Source: Actinomycetes bacterium
GTDB lineage: Bacteria; Actinomycetota; Actinomycetes; Mycobacteriales; Micromonosporaceae
NCBI GenBank assembly: GCA_021793335.1
Contig: JAJYSW010000198.1
Span: 1 to 6,228 of the forward strand
Reading direction: 5' to 3'
DNA: 6,228 nt
The position numbers were made by a program, and so were the translations under genes. Positions 5,665 to 6,228 of this stretch are shown here, in pieces (within the stretch, counting starts at the first letter, position 1; each line of letters opens with the position of its first letter). The notes beneath the pieces are model-generated. The model did no database searches and was not told the DNA's origin. It saw nothing but the letters and a program-made list of their open reading frames with translations.

Positions 5665-5693
5665 ATTCTAAACCAGACATCTATGCATATCAA
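5665..5693 (-). promoter_or_regulatory. Regulator gene promoter, predicted leaderless, with A/T-rich upstream tract
   Basis: On the minus strand TTGATA (5693-5688) and TAGAAT (5670-5665) are separated by exactly 17 bp, the best promoter in the window. Six bases then separate the -10 from GTG 5658, so the transcript should begin at the start codon. No Shine-Dalgarno is present. Directly upstream (about 5694-5710) is an A-rich tract on the coding strand that could act as an UP element. Confidence 0.72.
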
Positions 5694-5742
5694 TTTTAAT
5701 TTTCTCTTCTCGGCACAGAGCGTCCGGGGAGCCGGGACCGGC

Positions 5743-5776
5743 GGCGCGGCCGTCCGAAGCGGGTGACGGCCGCGCC
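5743..5776. terminator. Terminator hairpin downstream of the universal stress protein gene
   Basis: A perfect 12-bp stem (5743-5754 with 5765-5776) encloses a 10-base loop. It starts 7 bases beyond the stress-protein stop at 5784, on the side expected for a minus-strand gene. The stem is GC-rich with no T-tract. It should separate that transcript from the regulator promoter about 50 bp further on. Confidence 0.65.
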
Positions 5777-5783
5777 CGTGAGT

Positions 5784-6221
5784 TCAGTCCTCGTGCCGGA
5801 TCACGACGACAGGGCAGTGGGCGTGGCTGACGCAGTGCTGGCTCACCGAACCGAGCAGCAGCCCCTTGAACCCGCCGCGTCCGCGGCTGCCGACCACCAG
5901 CAGCTCGGCGCCGCGCGAGTGTTCCAGCAGCACCTTGGCGGGCAGCCCCTGCTCGGCCACGCGCGCCACGTGGATGTCGGTGCGCCCGCCGAGCACTTGT
6001 TCGACCGATTCGCCCAGTGCCCGCTCGGCCGATGCGGCGAAGCTCTCGCCGGGCATGACCGCCACGGGAGCCCCGTAGGCGACGGGGATCTGCCAGGCGT
6101 GGATCGCCTCGATCGAGGCGCCGGTGGCCTCCGCCTGATTCAACGCCCACCGGAGCGCCTCCAATGACTGCGGTGAGCCGTCGACGCCGACGACGATGCG
6201 TCCTTGTGCTTCGTGCGACAT
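5784..6221 (-). CDS. Universal stress protein (UspA family, single domain)
   Basis: A 145-residue cytosolic protein of the Usp/adenine nucleotide alpha-hydrolase-like fold. The N-terminal strand IVVGVDGS (9-16) carries the adenine-contacting Asp14. The ATP-binding signature G-2x-G-9x-G-S is complete: Gly111, Gly114, Gly124 and Ser125, within VVGSRGRGGFKGLLLGS. The protein is therefore likely of the ATP-binding subclass, and length is normal for a one-domain Usp. Such proteins respond to starvation, hypoxia and other stress, usually by binding ATP and partner proteins, but the exact role is rarely known. ATG 6221 fits the family N-terminus; its promoter lies beyond the window, as only seven bases remain upstream. 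It ends at a hairpin and is probably transcribed separately from the regulator gene downstream on the same strand. Confidence 0.95.
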   Translation of the reverse strand: MSHEAQGRIVVGVDGSPQSLEALRWALNQAEATGASIEAIHAWQIPVAYGAPVAVMPGESFAASAERALGESVEQVLGGRTDIHVARVAEQGLPAKVLLEHSRGAELLVVGSRGRGGFKGLLLGSVSQHCVSHAHCPVVVIRHED

Positions 6222-6228
6222 GTCAATT

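Noticed and set aside
4873..5766. 297-residue plus-strand frame opposite the response regulator
   Set aside because: Shadow of the regulator gene; it also runs through the AT-rich promoter and the hairpin and has no recognisable domain.
1..6228. CRISPR arrays, tRNA/rRNA genes, insertion sequences, prophage or toxin-antitoxin pairs
   Set aside because: No regularly spaced repeats, no cloverleaf or rRNA motifs, no transposase or integrase motifs, and no small paired genes were seen on either strand.

Overview
The window reads as chromosome from a high-GC actinomycete. Third codon positions are strongly G/C, several genes appear to be translated from leaderless mRNAs, terminators are GC-rich hairpins without T-tracts, and one secreted protein carries a family 2 cellulose-binding module. 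The gene set would suit Glycomycetales or Micromonosporales, but that placement is an impression from protein style, not a search result. There are seven protein genes and no tRNA, rRNA, CRISPR array, insertion sequence or phage signal. Bases 1-78 hold nothing I can assign.

Layout, left to right. (1) A small PAS-like protein gene (558 to 79, minus) diverges from a complete arginine deiminase gene, arcA (625-1845, plus). They share a 66-bp region with a 12-bp near-palindrome and a good arcA promoter that predicts a leaderless transcript. (2) A perfect 17-bp-stem hairpin (1850-1886) fills the gap between arcA and a converging gene and could terminate both. (3) That gene (3402 to 1891, minus) encodes a secreted CotH-type protein kinase-fold protein with a C-terminal CBM2. 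(4) Across a 161-bp divergent regulatory region lies a two-gene plus-strand operon, a DUF4956 membrane protein (3564-4160) followed 14 bp later by a VTC-type polyphosphate polymerase domain protein (4175-4951). (5) The VTC gene overlaps by 22 bp, tail to tail, an OmpR/PhoB-type regulator (5658 to 4930, minus) whose receiver domain has lost key phosphorylation residues. (6) A universal stress protein gene (6221 to 5784, minus) ends at a hairpin just upstream of the regulator promoter.

The centre of interest is 1891-4951. CotH, DUF4956 and VTC-domain genes recur together in bacteria, and here they sit back to back around one promoter region. The DUF4956 and VTC proteins resemble a minimal membrane-bound polyphosphate synthase (membrane part plus cytosolic TTM-fold polymerase), loosely comparable to the yeast VTC complex. 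CotH is exported and, here, equipped to bind cellulose or a similar polysaccharide. How a secreted kinase and an intracellular polyphosphate synthase cooperate is unknown. The neighbouring atypical regulator is an obvious, unproven candidate for control. arcA (ATP from arginine), polyphosphate synthesis and a universal stress protein share a loose energy-limitation or stress theme, but nothing in the sequence proves a common regulon.
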